In this document: one piece after another, positions 13,377 to 20,028 of the stretch | Position numbering within the stretch: position 1 is the stretch's first letter | How the letters are laid out: each line of letters begins with the position of its first letter | DNA from: Oscillospiraceae bacterium | GTDB lineage: Bacteria > Bacillota > Clostridia > Oscillospirales > Oscillospiraceae | Direction: 5' to 3' | Assembly: GCA_031288675.1 (NCBI GenBank) | Contig: JAITQY010000116.1 | Coordinates: forward strand, 1 to 20,028 | Length of the DNA: 20,028 bases | The notes under the pieces: model-generated | Database searches by the model: none | The model's input: the letters and a program-made list of their open reading frames with translations, nothing else | Told to the model about the DNA's origin: nothing | Translations under genes and position numbers: made by a program

Positions 13377-14135
13377 ATGCTGGCGATTTATCACTATTTC
13401 GGTTACGATTTGCCGCTTAGAGAGCGGTTTGAGATGATCAAGGCGGCGGGCTTTGACGCCGTTGGACTGTTCCGCGATGAATGGTTTGGGTGGACGGCGC
13501 ACCGTACGTATGCCGATTTGGCGCGCGCAGTTGGTCTGCAAGTAACTGACGGACATGCGCCGTTTGACAGAGATTATGATTTTGTAAACGCGCTGTGGCT
13601 TGATAACCTTGACGGAGAAACGACGTTTGAGGTATATGCCCGTGCTATTGCGGAGTGCGGCGAGGACGGCGTAGAAAACCTAATCGTTCATCCGTGTGAA
13701 GATGAAGATACGGAACCTCCTCCGCCTTGCGATTTGGGAATCGAACGTATAAAGCGGCTGATTGAGATGGCGGAACGCGCCAATGTAACGCTGGCATTTG
13801 AAAACTTGAGCCGTCTTGATTATCTCTCGTATATATTCGGACGGGTGAGTTCGCCGAAGCTCGGTTTTTGCTATGACGCGGGACACTTTAACCTGCGCGC
13901 TAGCGAACCGAAGCTTGACCTGTTGTCGTTGTTCGGCGAGAAGCTTACTGCGCTGCATCTGCACGATAACGACGGCAGTGACGATCAGCATAAAATACCG
14001 TTTGAGGGCGCTATCAACTGGCGGGAGCAAATGACTAAGATTGCCTCAACCGGCTTCAGCGGCGCGACTACGCTGGAATGTACTACCGGCAGTCCCGGCT
14101 CAGCCGGCTCAAATGATTCGCGGTCGCCCGAATAG
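13377..14135 (+). CDS. sugar phosphate isomerase/epimerase-like TIM-barrel protein, truncated by an amber codon
   Basis: A 252-residue protein of the xylose isomerase-like TIM-barrel superfamily. Seen in order: FEMIKAAGFDAVGLF (about 18-32), LIVHPCEDED (102-111), the metal-ligand strand VTLAFENLS with Glu142, GFCYDAGHFNL with Asp167 and His170, ALHLHDNDGSDDQHKIPFEG (192-211) and TTLECT with Glu234. Such enzymes isomerise or epimerise sugars through bound metal; the substrate is unknown. The ATG at 13377 has GGAGGGG eight bases upstream, and an upstream in-frame ATG at 13287 has none. The TAG at 14133-14135 is followed in frame by 22 sense codons (WLRDAYSAATRLDEMRREL...) to TAA 14202-14204, the expected last helix of the fold. 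The gene has therefore probably lost its end to a nonsense mutation. Confidence 0.82.
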   Translation: MLAIYHYFGYDLPLRERFEMIKAAGFDAVGLFRDEWFGWTAHRTYADLARAVGLQVTDGHAPFDRDYDFVNALWLDNLDGETTFEVYARAIAECGEDGVENLIVHPCEDEDTEPPPPCDLGIERIKRLIEMAERANVTLAFENLSRLDYLSYIFGRVSSPKLGFCYDAGHFNLRASEPKLDLLSLFGEKLTALHLHDNDGSDDQHKIPFEGAINWREQMTKIASTGFSGATTLECTTGSPGSAGSNDSRSPE

Positions 14136-14218
14136 TGGCTTCGTGACGCGTATTCGGCGGCAACACGGCTTGATGAAATGCGAAGGGAGCTGAATCGTAG
14201 CTAAGGAGAGTTTTTGCT

Positions 14219-14824
14219 ATGAAAATTGACTTATCGTCTCTTGCTCCAAGAGAGGCGCACGATTTATTAACAAGCGCAATAATTCCGCGACCTATTGCAT
14301 GGGTGTCTACTGTGAATAAGAACGGCGACGTCAACCTTGCACCGTTCAGCTTTTTTACGGGAGTGCAGTGGTATCCGCCGGTGATAGCTTTTTCCGTTGT
14401 TAACCGCGAGGACGGCAGCAAAAAAGACACGGTGGTTAACATTGAGCAGATACCTGAGTTTGTTGTACATAGCGTATCTGTAGATTTGCTTATGCCAATG
14501 GAAGCATCCGCGCAGCGTATCCCTATCGGACGGGATATTCAGGAAATTAGCGGAATTCATTTGATTGCGTCTGATATAGTTATACCTCCGCGCATTTGCG
14601 AAGCAGCAGTTGCTTTTGAGTGTTCGCTGGAAAAAATAATTACCGTAAATGAAGGAGCGAATGCAGGTAATCTTATACTCGGGCGGGTCAAGGTGCTGCA
14701 TACAGATGATACCCTTATTGAAAACGGCAGAGAAATTGACTGGGCAAAATTGAACGCTCTTGGAAGATTATCCGGTAACCGTTATTGTGAGATACGAGAT
14801 GTGATTAGAAGCGAAACTAATTAG
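14219..14824 (+). CDS. flavin reductase-like FMN-binding split-barrel protein
   Basis: A 201-residue protein of the flavin reductase / DIM6-NTAB family. The key signature is IIPRPIAWVST (residues 21-31), followed by NLAPFSFFTGVQWYPPVIAFSV (about 39-60), the strands that bind FMN. After it come VVNREDGSKKDTVVNI, a typical loop of the family, and LILGRVKVLH (about 152-161). Members reduce flavins or bind FMN in oxidoreductases; the exact substrate cannot be assigned. The start has AAGGAG eight to nine bases upstream, and this site overlaps the TAA (14202-14204) that would end the isomerase gene if its amber codon were read as sense. This suggests the two genes were built as a tight operon. Confidence 0.88.
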   Translation: MKIDLSSLAPREAHDLLTSAIIPRPIAWVSTVNKNGDVNLAPFSFFTGVQWYPPVIAFSVVNREDGSKKDTVVNIEQIPEFVVHSVSVDLLMPMEASAQRIPIGRDIQEISGIHLIASDIVIPPRICEAAVAFECSLEKIITVNEGANAGNLILGRVKVLHTDDTLIENGREIDWAKLNALGRLSGNRYCEIRDVIRSETN

Positions 14825-14954
14825 TAAAATGATATGCCTATCATGTAAGTGATCCGCTTGGAGATCGAATATAAACTATGATAAAATTAATAAGAAAGTA
14901 AAATACATCATTATATGCGGATGAGATCGCCGCTATAAATCTTATAAAAAGTAC

Positions 14955-14983
14955 TTGATTTTTTTAATCGGGTGTGTTATACT
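14955..14983 (+). promoter_or_regulatory. promoter of tRNA-Leu
   Basis: TTGATT (14955-14960), 17-base spacer, TATACT (14978-14983). The predicted start is a few bases before the mature tRNA 5' end at 14996. Confidence 0.85.
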
Positions 14984-14995
14984 GCAACAGGTTAA

Positions 14996-15079
14996 GCCGA
15001 TGTGGCGGAATGGTAGACGCACCTGACTCAAAATCAGACGCTGAGAGGCATGCCGGTTCGAGTCCGGCCATCGGCACCA
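14996..15079 (+). tRNA. tRNA-Leu(CAA)
   Basis: A full cloverleaf with encoded CCA. The acceptor arms GCCGATG (14996-15002) and CATCGGC (15069-15075) pair perfectly, the D-stem is GCG/CGC, the anticodon loop is CTCAAAA (anticodon CAA), and the variable arm is long, as in leucine tRNAs. The T-arm is GCCGG TTCGAGT CCGGC, the discriminator is A and CCA follows at 15077-15079. The outermost anticodon-stem pair is a C-A mismatch, which is tolerated in many tRNAs. It closely resembles the known bacterial tRNA-Leu(CAA) pattern. Confidence 0.97.
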
Positions 15080-15080
15080 T

Positions 15081-15140
15081 AGCGAACAAATGCGAACCCT
15101 GAGTCGATAGTATTCGGTGAGGTGTTTGCTTTTGTTTTTT
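15081..15140 (+). terminator. probable tRNA terminator
   Basis: AGCGAACA (15081-15088) pairs with TGTTTGCT (15123-15130, one G-U pair) with further partial pairing inside the loop, followed by TTTGTTTTTT. It starts two bases after the tRNA CCA. Confidence 0.5.
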
Positions 15141-15191
15141 CGTTTCCGTTGGAGTAAAAACCCAACTGGAAAAGAAGAGGAGATAAGTAAA

Positions 15192-16106
15192 ATGAACGAC
15201 AATAACAACATTCTTGAAACATTTAATCGGCATATCCCTGCTACAATTTTATCCGTGAAACGGATGGAAAGTGAAGCCATGAACACCGTTTACCGTATTG
15301 ATACAAAAGACGGGGCGTTTATTTTCAAGAAATACACCTCGGGGTGGCCAGAAATAGGAAAAGTGCCGTATGTTGAAGCCCAATTGACCGAATATGGAAT
15401 CCCACACGCAGAATTAATTGTCTACCACCGCGACGAGAATGACTACATCAACAGTTACTTAATAGAGCGGTTCTTACCGGGTACATCAGCCGATAAGTTA
15501 GCGATGACGATGAATGACGAACGCGCTATGTATGCAAAGTTGGGCGGACTTATGAGCCGTGTGCACACAATTCCATTGACCGGCTACGGTTATATCGGCG
15601 CGAGTGAAGCATGTTGTAAGACATTCAGTGAGTTCACCGGGTGGGATGATGTCAATGATAAACTGCGGGAAACAGTTTATCCTGAATCGGCATTAAATGC
15701 GTTGATGTTAAAGTTTGAAGAAGCATTGAAACCATGCGACATAATTCCATCAACCATATGCCATATAGATTTAGCCAAAAAGAATATAATCATCGACGAC
15801 AACAACCTTACACTCGTTGATTGGGATTGCGCCTATGCTCTGCCGTGGGTCTGTGAAATTGCACGCTTGAAAGTCTTAATGCGCCAAAGTTACCCTCAGG
15901 ATACAGCCGACGAACTCTTGCAAATTTTCATTGATAATTATACGCCACCACAAGGTGATATGGAAATTTATTTAACAAACGAAAACGCTTTGTATGCATG
16001 GTTTGCGTTGATGTCGGTCAACAGTGTGGTCGGGAAACCTGATTTTGACCAACAGCTACATGAGTTCCAAGTGGTGTTGGCAACATGGGGTTGGGAATTG
16101 CAGTAA
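15192..16106 (+). CDS. aminoglycoside phosphotransferase (APH) family kinase
   Basis: A 304-residue kinase-like protein. The N-lobe has the nucleotide-lysine region GAFIFKKYTSG (Lys46/47) and NTVYRIDTKDG. The C-lobe carries the catalytic motif ICHIDLAKKNIII, with His191, Asp193 and Asn198 as H-x-D-x4-N, and the metal-binding VDWDCAY with Asp210/Asp212. These are the standard residues of the APH/choline kinase fold, which phosphorylates hydroxyl groups of antibiotics, choline, homoserine or other small molecules. Nothing points to a specific substrate, so antibiotic resistance should not be assumed. The start at ATG 15192 follows AGAGGAGAT at a suitable distance; the frame extends further upstream but without a ribosome binding site. 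The tRNA gene precedes it. Confidence 0.87.
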   Translation: MNDNNNILETFNRHIPATILSVKRMESEAMNTVYRIDTKDGAFIFKKYTSGWPEIGKVPYVEAQLTEYGIPHAELIVYHRDENDYINSYLIERFLPGTSADKLAMTMNDERAMYAKLGGLMSRVHTIPLTGYGYIGASEACCKTFSEFTGWDDVNDKLRETVYPESALNALMLKFEEALKPCDIIPSTICHIDLAKKNIIIDDNNLTLVDWDCAYALPWVCEIARLKVLMRQSYPQDTADELLQIFIDNYTPPQGDMEIYLTNENALYAWFALMSVNSVVGKPDFDQQLHEFQVVLATWGWELQ

Positions 16107-16244
16107 TAGAAAACGCTTATTAGTTTGTCAAACTTGTTTTTATTGACATTATGAAAACCCATACAAGCGTAACAAGCCGTGACCGTGCTTTCTGTCGGCA
16201 TACGGGGCAGGACGGCAGCAAACAATAAACCGGAGGTATATACA

Positions 16245-16664
16245 ATGCAGAATGTTTTAGACGCGGCAAATAATCTACATAAAAAAGCAAAGTTCTTTTT
16301 TCTTGGTTCGGTAGATAATAATGGTTTCCCGAACATTAAAGCGGTGCTTCCTGTAAATAAGAGGGAAAGCATCAGACATATTTATTTCAGCACAAACACC
16401 TCGTCAAAACACGTTGCTCAATATAGGGCAAATCCAAAGAGTTGTGTTTACTTTTACAGCCCGCTGTTTTTCAAAGGGGTCTTGCTTAAAGGCGTGATTG
16501 AAGTTGTTGAGGCAACTGAAATAAAAGAGCGTTTTTGGAACAAAGGGGATTTGAAATACTACCCCAAAGGTGTTACCGACCCTGACTATTGTATTTTGAA
16601 ATTTACGGCGCAGGAAGGGCGGTATTACAGTAATTTCAAATCGAATGATTTTGTTATTGAATAG
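16245..16664 (+). CDS. pyridoxamine 5'-phosphate oxidase-like family protein
   Basis: A 139-residue split-barrel protein. Early motif: AKFFFLGSVDNNGFPNIKAV (about 15-35), the family's xxLaTvdxdGxPxxrxv strand pair. Middle: HIYFSTNTSSKHVAQYRANP (45-64), the usual FST(N)xxSxKvxnixxNP segment. Then VYFYSPLFFKGVLLKGVIEVV and a C-terminal YCILKFTAQEGRYYSNFKS. Members bind FMN, F420, haem or pyridoxal-type cofactors, and many small ones are general stress or detoxifying proteins; the cofactor here is not told by the sequence. The ATG at 16245 has CGGAGG eight bases upstream. It follows the kinase gene by 138 bases on the same strand. Confidence 0.85.
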   Translation: MQNVLDAANNLHKKAKFFFLGSVDNNGFPNIKAVLPVNKRESIRHIYFSTNTSSKHVAQYRANPKSCVYFYSPLFFKGVLLKGVIEVVEATEIKERFWNKGDLKYYPKGVTDPDYCILKFTAQEGRYYSNFKSNDFVIE

Positions 16665-16725
16665 TTTAACATTTTACGTGTTACTCTTTATTAGGCTCTT
16701 TTTTTGACATCGTTCCTACTGCACC

Positions 16726-16755
16726 AATGCCCGTTCCGAAAATGGAGCGGGCATT
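16726..16755. terminator. hairpin between convergent genes, possible terminator
   Basis: AATGCCCG (16726-16733) and CGGGCATT (16748-16755) form a perfect stem, extended inwards by four more pairs (one G-U), with loop GAAAAT. It lies between the plus-strand oxidase-like gene and the minus-strand carboxypeptidase gene. No run of T follows on either side, so the terminator call is tentative. Confidence 0.5.
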
Positions 16756-16774
16756 AAAAACTCTGTTTTCTTTG

Positions 16775-18019
16775 TCAATTGCCTGTGAACATTACCGACA
16801 GATATTTCAGCAACATGTCTGCCCAACCGAGCTTCCCAACATCGCAGCCGGCAATGATCGGCACGTCAGCGAGTATACGTCCGGTGGCGTCCAACACTTT
16901 CAGTCTGCCGATTTCCTGCCCTTTCTCAATCGGAGCCGTATAGCTGTCGGCTAACTCTATTACGCGGTGCAGATCCGCCGCCTGATCTTTAGTGACAAGA
17001 AGTTTATCGCTGCCGGCGCTTATCGCTGGCTGAACCGTACTAAGTTCACCGAGCGATACCACCGCAGGGGAGATAGGCTCAGCCGGAGCCGTATTGACAA
17101 GCGTGTAACCGGCAAACGCATTATTAAGAAGCGCTTTAGCGGCGTCAAACCGCTGGTCGGATGTCGGCGCGCCCATAATCACCGCAATATACTCTACTCC
17201 ATCACGCTCTGCCGTTGCTGACAGGCAATACATAGCCTCAGAGGTAAATCCGGTTTTCAGTCCCGTCGCGCCGGGATAGAACCGTATTAGCTTATTGGTG
17301 TTCGACAGCCCGAACCCCCCTCCGCGCACTGTGTCTGTCCAGATAGTAGTGAAGTCGCGGATAAACCCGTGACGGATAAGTTCACGGCTCATCACCGCAA
17401 TATCATAAGCGCTGGTCAAATGTTCTCCGGTCGTAGGAAGTCCTGTGGCGTTAGAAAAAACGGTGTCGTTCATCCCTAATTCCTTAGCGCGTGAGTTCAT
17501 CTTTGCGACGAACGCTTCCTCTGTACCGGCAAGGTGTTCCGCCATCGCAACCGATGCGTCGTTCGCGCTCGAAACCGCTATGCTTTTAAGCATATCCTTT
17601 ACCGTCATCTGCTCGTTCTCTCTAAGATATATCTGCGAACCGCCCTTGCCTGAAGCGTTTGCGGACGCGGTAACTACGTCATCCAGTTTCAGCTTGCCAG
17701 CGTCGACCGCTTCGGCTATTAGAAGCATTGTCATAACTTTGGTTACGCTTGCCGGAGCAAGCCGCTCGTGCTCATTATTCGCGAATACGACGGTTCCGGT
17801 AGTTTTCTCCATTACTAACGCGGACTTTGCCGAACCTACTACGTCATTAGCGGTTGCCATAACCTCAACCCACGGCTCTTCGCTGAAAACGTCGTCAGTC
17901 TCCGGGTCGTTTTCGGCCATTGTAGGCACGTATTCCCCGCCGTCGGCTACAGCCGCAATCGGTGTTATTGTCAGCGTGATAAGGGCAAAAAGCAAAATAA
18001 ATATCAAAAATTTTCGCAT
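16775..18019 (-). CDS. dacF: D-alanyl-D-alanine carboxypeptidase (penicillin-binding protein, S11 family)
   Basis: A 414-residue exported enzyme that trims the terminal D-Ala from peptidoglycan stem peptides. Residues 1-25 are a signal peptide (MRKFLIFILLFALITLTIT, then AVADGG). The serine penicillin-recognising motifs are all present: SVTK (Ser91-Lys94), SAN (Ser151-Asn153) and KTG (255-257). Residues 65-315 form the peptidase domain. Residues 325-400 form the C-terminal beta-rich domain (KLLVTKDQAADL, GQEIGRLKVLDATGRILADV). An amphipathic tail LGWADMLLKYLSVMF, typical of membrane-anchored low-molecular-weight PBPs, ends the protein. The start has GGGAGGG upstream. The gene symbol is by family likeness (DacF/DacB type); which paralogue it is remains open. 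Confidence 0.92.
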   Translation of the reverse strand: MRKFLIFILLFALITLTITPIAAVADGGEYVPTMAENDPETDDVFSEEPWVEVMATANDVVGSAKSALVMEKTTGTVVFANNEHERLAPASVTKVMTMLLIAEAVDAGKLKLDDVVTASANASGKGGSQIYLRENEQMTVKDMLKSIAVSSANDASVAMAEHLAGTEEAFVAKMNSRAKELGMNDTVFSNATGLPTTGEHLTSAYDIAVMSRELIRHGFIRDFTTIWTDTVRGGGFGLSNTNKLIRFYPGATGLKTGFTSEAMYCLSATAERDGVEYIAVIMGAPTSDQRFDAAKALLNNAFAGYTLVNTAPAEPISPAVVSLGELSTVQPAISAGSDKLLVTKDQAADLHRVIELADSYTAPIEKGQEIGRLKVLDATGRILADVPIIAGCDVGKLGWADMLLKYLSVMFTGN

Positions 18020-18045
18020 AGTCTATTCCCTCCCGTAGATTAGTA

Positions 18046-18054
18046 TGATATAAT
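18046..18054 (+). promoter_or_regulatory. extended -10 promoter element of the flavodoxin-like gene
   Basis: TGATATAAT (18046-18054) is an extended -10 box (TGnTATAAT) on the plus strand, 36 bases upstream of the ATG at 18090. No good -35 box is visible at the usual distance, as expected for this promoter class. Confidence 0.55.
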
Positions 18055-18089
18055 GAGTTCAAATATAACTTTATCATTTGGAGGTAACT

Positions 18090-18680
18090 ATGAAAGTATT
18101 GCTGATAAACGGCAGTCCTCACGCAACCGGCTGTACGTACACAGCGCTGGACGAGATCGCCCGGCAGCTTAAAAGTAACGGTGCGGAAAGCGAGATATGG
18201 CAAATTGGGAACAAACCTCTCAACGGCTGTATAGCCTGTGGATACTGCCGGGCTAATCGTAACCAGTGTTCCCAGGGAGGAGAAGTCGCGGATGCTATCG
18301 CTAAAATTAAAGAAGCTGACGGAGTAATCATCGGAAGTCCCGTTCACTTCGCCGGTATCGCCGGTAATTTAAGCTCCTTGCTCGACCGCGTTTTCTGTGC
18401 TAAAGACAGCTTCGCGGGCAAACCTGCGGCAGGGATAGTCAGCTGCCGGAGGGGCGGTAACGCTACGGCTCACGACCGCCTTAACAAGTACTTTACGATT
18501 TCACAAATGCCGGTCGTAAGCAGTCAGTACTGGAACGGCGTTCACGGAAATACTCCGGAGGAAGTCAGACAGGATCTTGAAGGATTACAGATAATGCGTA
18601 CGTTGGCTAATAACATGGTATGGCTGATAAATAGCATTAAGGCAGGCGAAAGCTTCCGGAATAAAATTGCCGGAGCCTGA
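18090..18680 (+). CDS. flavodoxin-like iron-sulfur flavoprotein / NAD(P)H-dependent oxidoreductase
   Basis: A 196-residue flavodoxin-fold protein. The FMN phosphate loop is NGSPHATGCTYTAL (7-20) and the second flavin contact is ADGVIIGSPVHFAGI (about 80-94). Between them a compact cysteine motif CIACGYCRANRNQC (Cys47, Cys50, Cys53, Cys60; CX2CX2CX6C) fits the 4Fe-4S site of archaeal and clostridial iron-sulfur flavoproteins, which move electrons between ferredoxin and other acceptors. Not all proteins with this motif are proven to hold a cluster. The ATG at 18090 has GGAGG five bases upstream; the TTG at 18078 overlaps that site and is unlikely. It is divergent from the carboxypeptidase gene. 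Confidence 0.85.
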   Translation: MKVLLINGSPHATGCTYTALDEIARQLKSNGAESEIWQIGNKPLNGCIACGYCRANRNQCSQGGEVADAIAKIKEADGVIIGSPVHFAGIAGNLSSLLDRVFCAKDSFAGKPAAGIVSCRRGGNATAHDRLNKYFTISQMPVVSSQYWNGVHGNTPEEVRQDLEGLQIMRTLANNMVWLINSIKAGESFRNKIAGA

Positions 18681-18733
18681 ACCGCGTATAGGCACCAGCT
18701 TTATACGGTAATAAAACTGTAATGCGCTTATAG

Positions 18734-18767
18734 ATAGGCGGGTGTTAACACCCGCCTATTATTATTT
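18734..18767 (+). terminator. Rho-independent terminator after the flavodoxin-like gene
   Basis: A perfect 26-base palindrome (13-base arms, 18734-18746 and 18747-18759, centre GTTAAC) followed by TATTATTTT. It lies 53 bases after the flavodoxin stop and isolates that gene from rsmH. Confidence 0.85.
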
Positions 18768-18818
18768 TACAATTTATTTTCAGCTTCAATAACAACATTT
18801 GTTTACAAAAAATTATGC

Positions 18819-18847
18819 TTGACAATTATGTTAACTAATGCTATACT
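18819..18847 (+). promoter_or_regulatory. promoter of rsmH
   Basis: TTGACA (18819-18824), 17-base spacer, TATACT (18842-18847). The -10 box ends only seven bases before the ATG at 18855, so transcription is expected to start on or next to the initiation codon. Confidence 0.85.
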
Positions 18848-18854
18848 CCTATCT

Positions 18855-19718
18855 ATGAAAAATATGGAAGCCGTTCAAGATTTTAGTCACATTTCCGTTT
18901 TGCTGTATGAAACCGTAGACGTGCTCGACGTCACGCCGGGAAAAACCTATTTCGACGGCACTTTCGGCGGAGGCGGACATAGCCGGTTAATACTCGAACG
19001 CGGAGGAAATGTTCGTGCCTCAGATATGGATTCTGACGCTATTGAGAACGCAAAGGTTTCTGAAGTATTTCGTCCGTATTTTGAAAGCGGTCAGCTGACG
19101 CTTACCAAGTCTAATTTCGCGGACTTCCTCGAAACCTCTGACGATACCTTTGACGGAATGCTTTTCGATCTTGGCGTTAGCTCCCATCAGTTGGATACTA
19201 CGGAACGCGGATTCAGCTTTCGCCGCGATGCCCGCCTTGATATGAGGATGGATCAAACCACACCTCTAAGCGCTTATGAAATCATCAACGAATGGGACTA
19301 TGATGAATTGAAGCGCATCTTCTACGAGTACGGCGAGGAACGCTATGCGCCGCGTATCGCACGCCGGATTGTTGAGACCCGTGAACGCCGCGCAATTGAA
19401 ACTACTTCTCAGCTGGTTGAATTGCTAAACACTCACCCTAAACGCGTATTTCAGGCGCTTAGAATCGCAGTCCAGGATGAGTTAGGTTCAATTGAGCGGA
19501 TGCTCAAGACCGCTCCGGACTGCCTGAAATCAGGTGGAGTTATCGCGGTGATTTCATTTCACTCCCTTGAGGACAGACTCGTAAAGCACGCTTTCAGAGG
19601 CGACGCGCGGCTTAGCGTTATTACTAAACATCCTATACTTCCGCAGAATGAAGAACTAAACGAAAACACCCGTTCCGGCAGCGCGAAGTTGCGGACGGCA
19701 AGAAAGGTCGGTGAATAA
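18855..19718 (+). CDS. rsmH: 16S rRNA (cytosine(1402)-N(4))-methyltransferase
   Basis: A 287-residue RsmH (MraW), which methylates N4 of C1402 in the decoding centre of 16S rRNA using SAM. Signatures: HISVLLYETVDVL (12-24), the SAM loop FDGTFGGGGHSRLIL (33-47), ASDMDSDAI with Asp57/Asp59, FDLGVSSHQLD (104-114) with RGFSFRRDARLDMRMD after it, THPKRVFQALRIAVQDELGS in the second half and GGVIAVISFHSLEDRLVK near the end. Length is slightly below the usual 300-315 aa. ATG 18864 is the alternative start. Neither start has a ribosome binding site, and the promoter places the 5' end at the ATG (leaderless). It begins the division/cell-wall cluster, with an ftsL-like gene three bases after its stop; no mraZ is upstream, where many Bacillota have it. 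Confidence 0.96.
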   Translation: MKNMEAVQDFSHISVLLYETVDVLDVTPGKTYFDGTFGGGGHSRLILERGGNVRASDMDSDAIENAKVSEVFRPYFESGQLTLTKSNFADFLETSDDTFDGMLFDLGVSSHQLDTTERGFSFRRDARLDMRMDQTTPLSAYEIINEWDYDELKRIFYEYGEERYAPRIARRIVETRERRAIETTSQLVELLNTHPKRVFQALRIAVQDELGSIERMLKTAPDCLKSGGVIAVISFHSLEDRLVKHAFRGDARLSVITKHPILPQNEELNENTRSGSAKLRTARKVGE

Positions 19719-19721
19719 CCT

Positions 19722-20028
19722 ATGCAAAAATCAGCGGTAGATTTAGAATACGGTGCGGTTCCTGTATATGGTGACCGTGAAATTGATTACGGCGCTGACT
19801 CTAAACCCCATGTGCGGCATGTATTCTTTAAGCCTCTTTGGGCTTTGCTTGCGCTTGTGATGGTCGCGCTGTTCGTCTCGGGACTAATTGCTAACGTCAA
19901 CTTCACGCTTGCCTCTGACAGCAACGCTAAGCTCCGCCGCGAGTATGAAAACGCTGTCGCGGAGCAAAAACGTCTTGAGCTTGATTACTCGCGCGTTTTT
20001 GAATCGGCAGGCGTTGAAGAGCTTGCAA
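19722..20028 (+). CDS. ftsL: FtsL-like septum protein, partial
   Basis: The frame is open from ATG 19722 to the right edge, giving 102 residues without a stop. Residues 1-37 are a polar cytoplasmic tail, 38-58 a single membrane helix (PLWALLALVMVALFVSGLIA), and 65-97 the start of a charged coiled coil (SNAKLRREYENAVAEQKRLE). One transmembrane helix, a coiled coil and the position right after rsmH are what one expects of FtsL or a related septum initiator, which helps recruit FtsW/FtsI with DivIC. Sequence conservation in this family is low, so the symbol rests on topology and position. It starts three bases after the rsmH stop with only a distant AAAGGT, so translation is probably coupled to rsmH. 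Confidence 0.78.
   Translation, partial: MQKSAVDLEYGAVPVYGDREIDYGADSKPHVRHVFFKPLWALLALVMVALFVSGLIANVNFTLASDSNAKLRREYENAVAEQKRLELDYSRVFESAGVEELA

Noticed and set aside
14942..15286. Minus-strand frames across the tRNA, including the GLEPACLSASDFESGAS-type peptide
   Set aside because: This is the well-known false translation of the reverse complement of tRNA-Leu; the tRNA cloverleaf explains the sequence.
14996..16664. tRNA-adjacent genomic island or integrated element
   Set aside because: No integrase and no direct repeat of the tRNA 3' end was found downstream; the following genes look like ordinary chromosomal ones.

Overview
The window looks like a chromosomal segment from a Gram-positive member of the Clostridia (Bacillota), probably a gut or rumen type close to the Oscillospiraceae. 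This is inferred from strong GGAGG-type ribosome binding sites, consensus TTGACA/TATAAT promoters with 17-base spacers, clostridial families (DUF4173, DUF2975, DUF3784), a dockerin/cohesin-like secreted protein, an S11 D,D-carboxypeptidase, and a division-cluster start (rsmH, then an ftsL-like gene). No species call is possible from sequence alone.

Layout. 1-1507 (minus): a tightly overlapping operon of DUF2975 membrane protein, small Xre-type regulator and the N-terminal part of a DUF4173 membrane protein. 1536-1661: a divergent control region with two good promoters and a perfect palindrome. 1693-4706 (plus): two secreted proteins. The first is a lipoprotein with MORN-like repeats and a transglutaminase-like domain. 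The second is a FIVAR/cohesin-like/dockerin-like protein whose reading frame is broken once. 4871-7707 (plus): a MarR-type regulator and MATE exporter, then a separately promoted GNAT acetyltransferase whose leader RNA carries an 11-codon ORF and mutually exclusive hairpins. 7766-9874 (minus): methyltransferase, GNAT-Nudix fusion protein and DUF3784 membrane protein, meeting the plus-strand genes at a shared terminator.

10110-12951 (plus): a small holin-like protein, a DUF3862-like lipoprotein, rmuC and a stand-alone ATP-cone protein. 12952-13376: a gene-poor stretch with short repeats, a hairpin element and a perfect-consensus promoter pointing left. 13377-14824 (plus): a sugar phosphate isomerase-like protein cut short by an in-frame amber codon, and a flavin reductase-like protein. 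14996-15079: tRNA-Leu(CAA). 15192-16664 (plus): an aminoglycoside phosphotransferase-like kinase and a pyridoxamine-phosphate-oxidase-like protein. 16775-18019 (minus): D-alanyl-D-alanine carboxypeptidase, divergent from a flavodoxin-like iron-sulfur flavoprotein (18090-18680). 18855-20028 (plus): rsmH, which appears to be leaderless, and the start of an ftsL-like gene running off the right edge.

Most of the window is ordinary chromosome: envelope, small-molecule modification and transport, and a few housekeeping genes. I see no CRISPR array, insertion sequence, integrase or recognisable defence island. The most interesting signals are regulatory (the leader-ORF switch at 6797-6897, the leaderless rsmH, the leftward promoter at 13217-13245) and architectural (GNAT-Nudix fusion, MORN-transglutaminase lipoprotein, FIVAR-cohesin-dockerin protein, solo ATP-cone beside rmuC).
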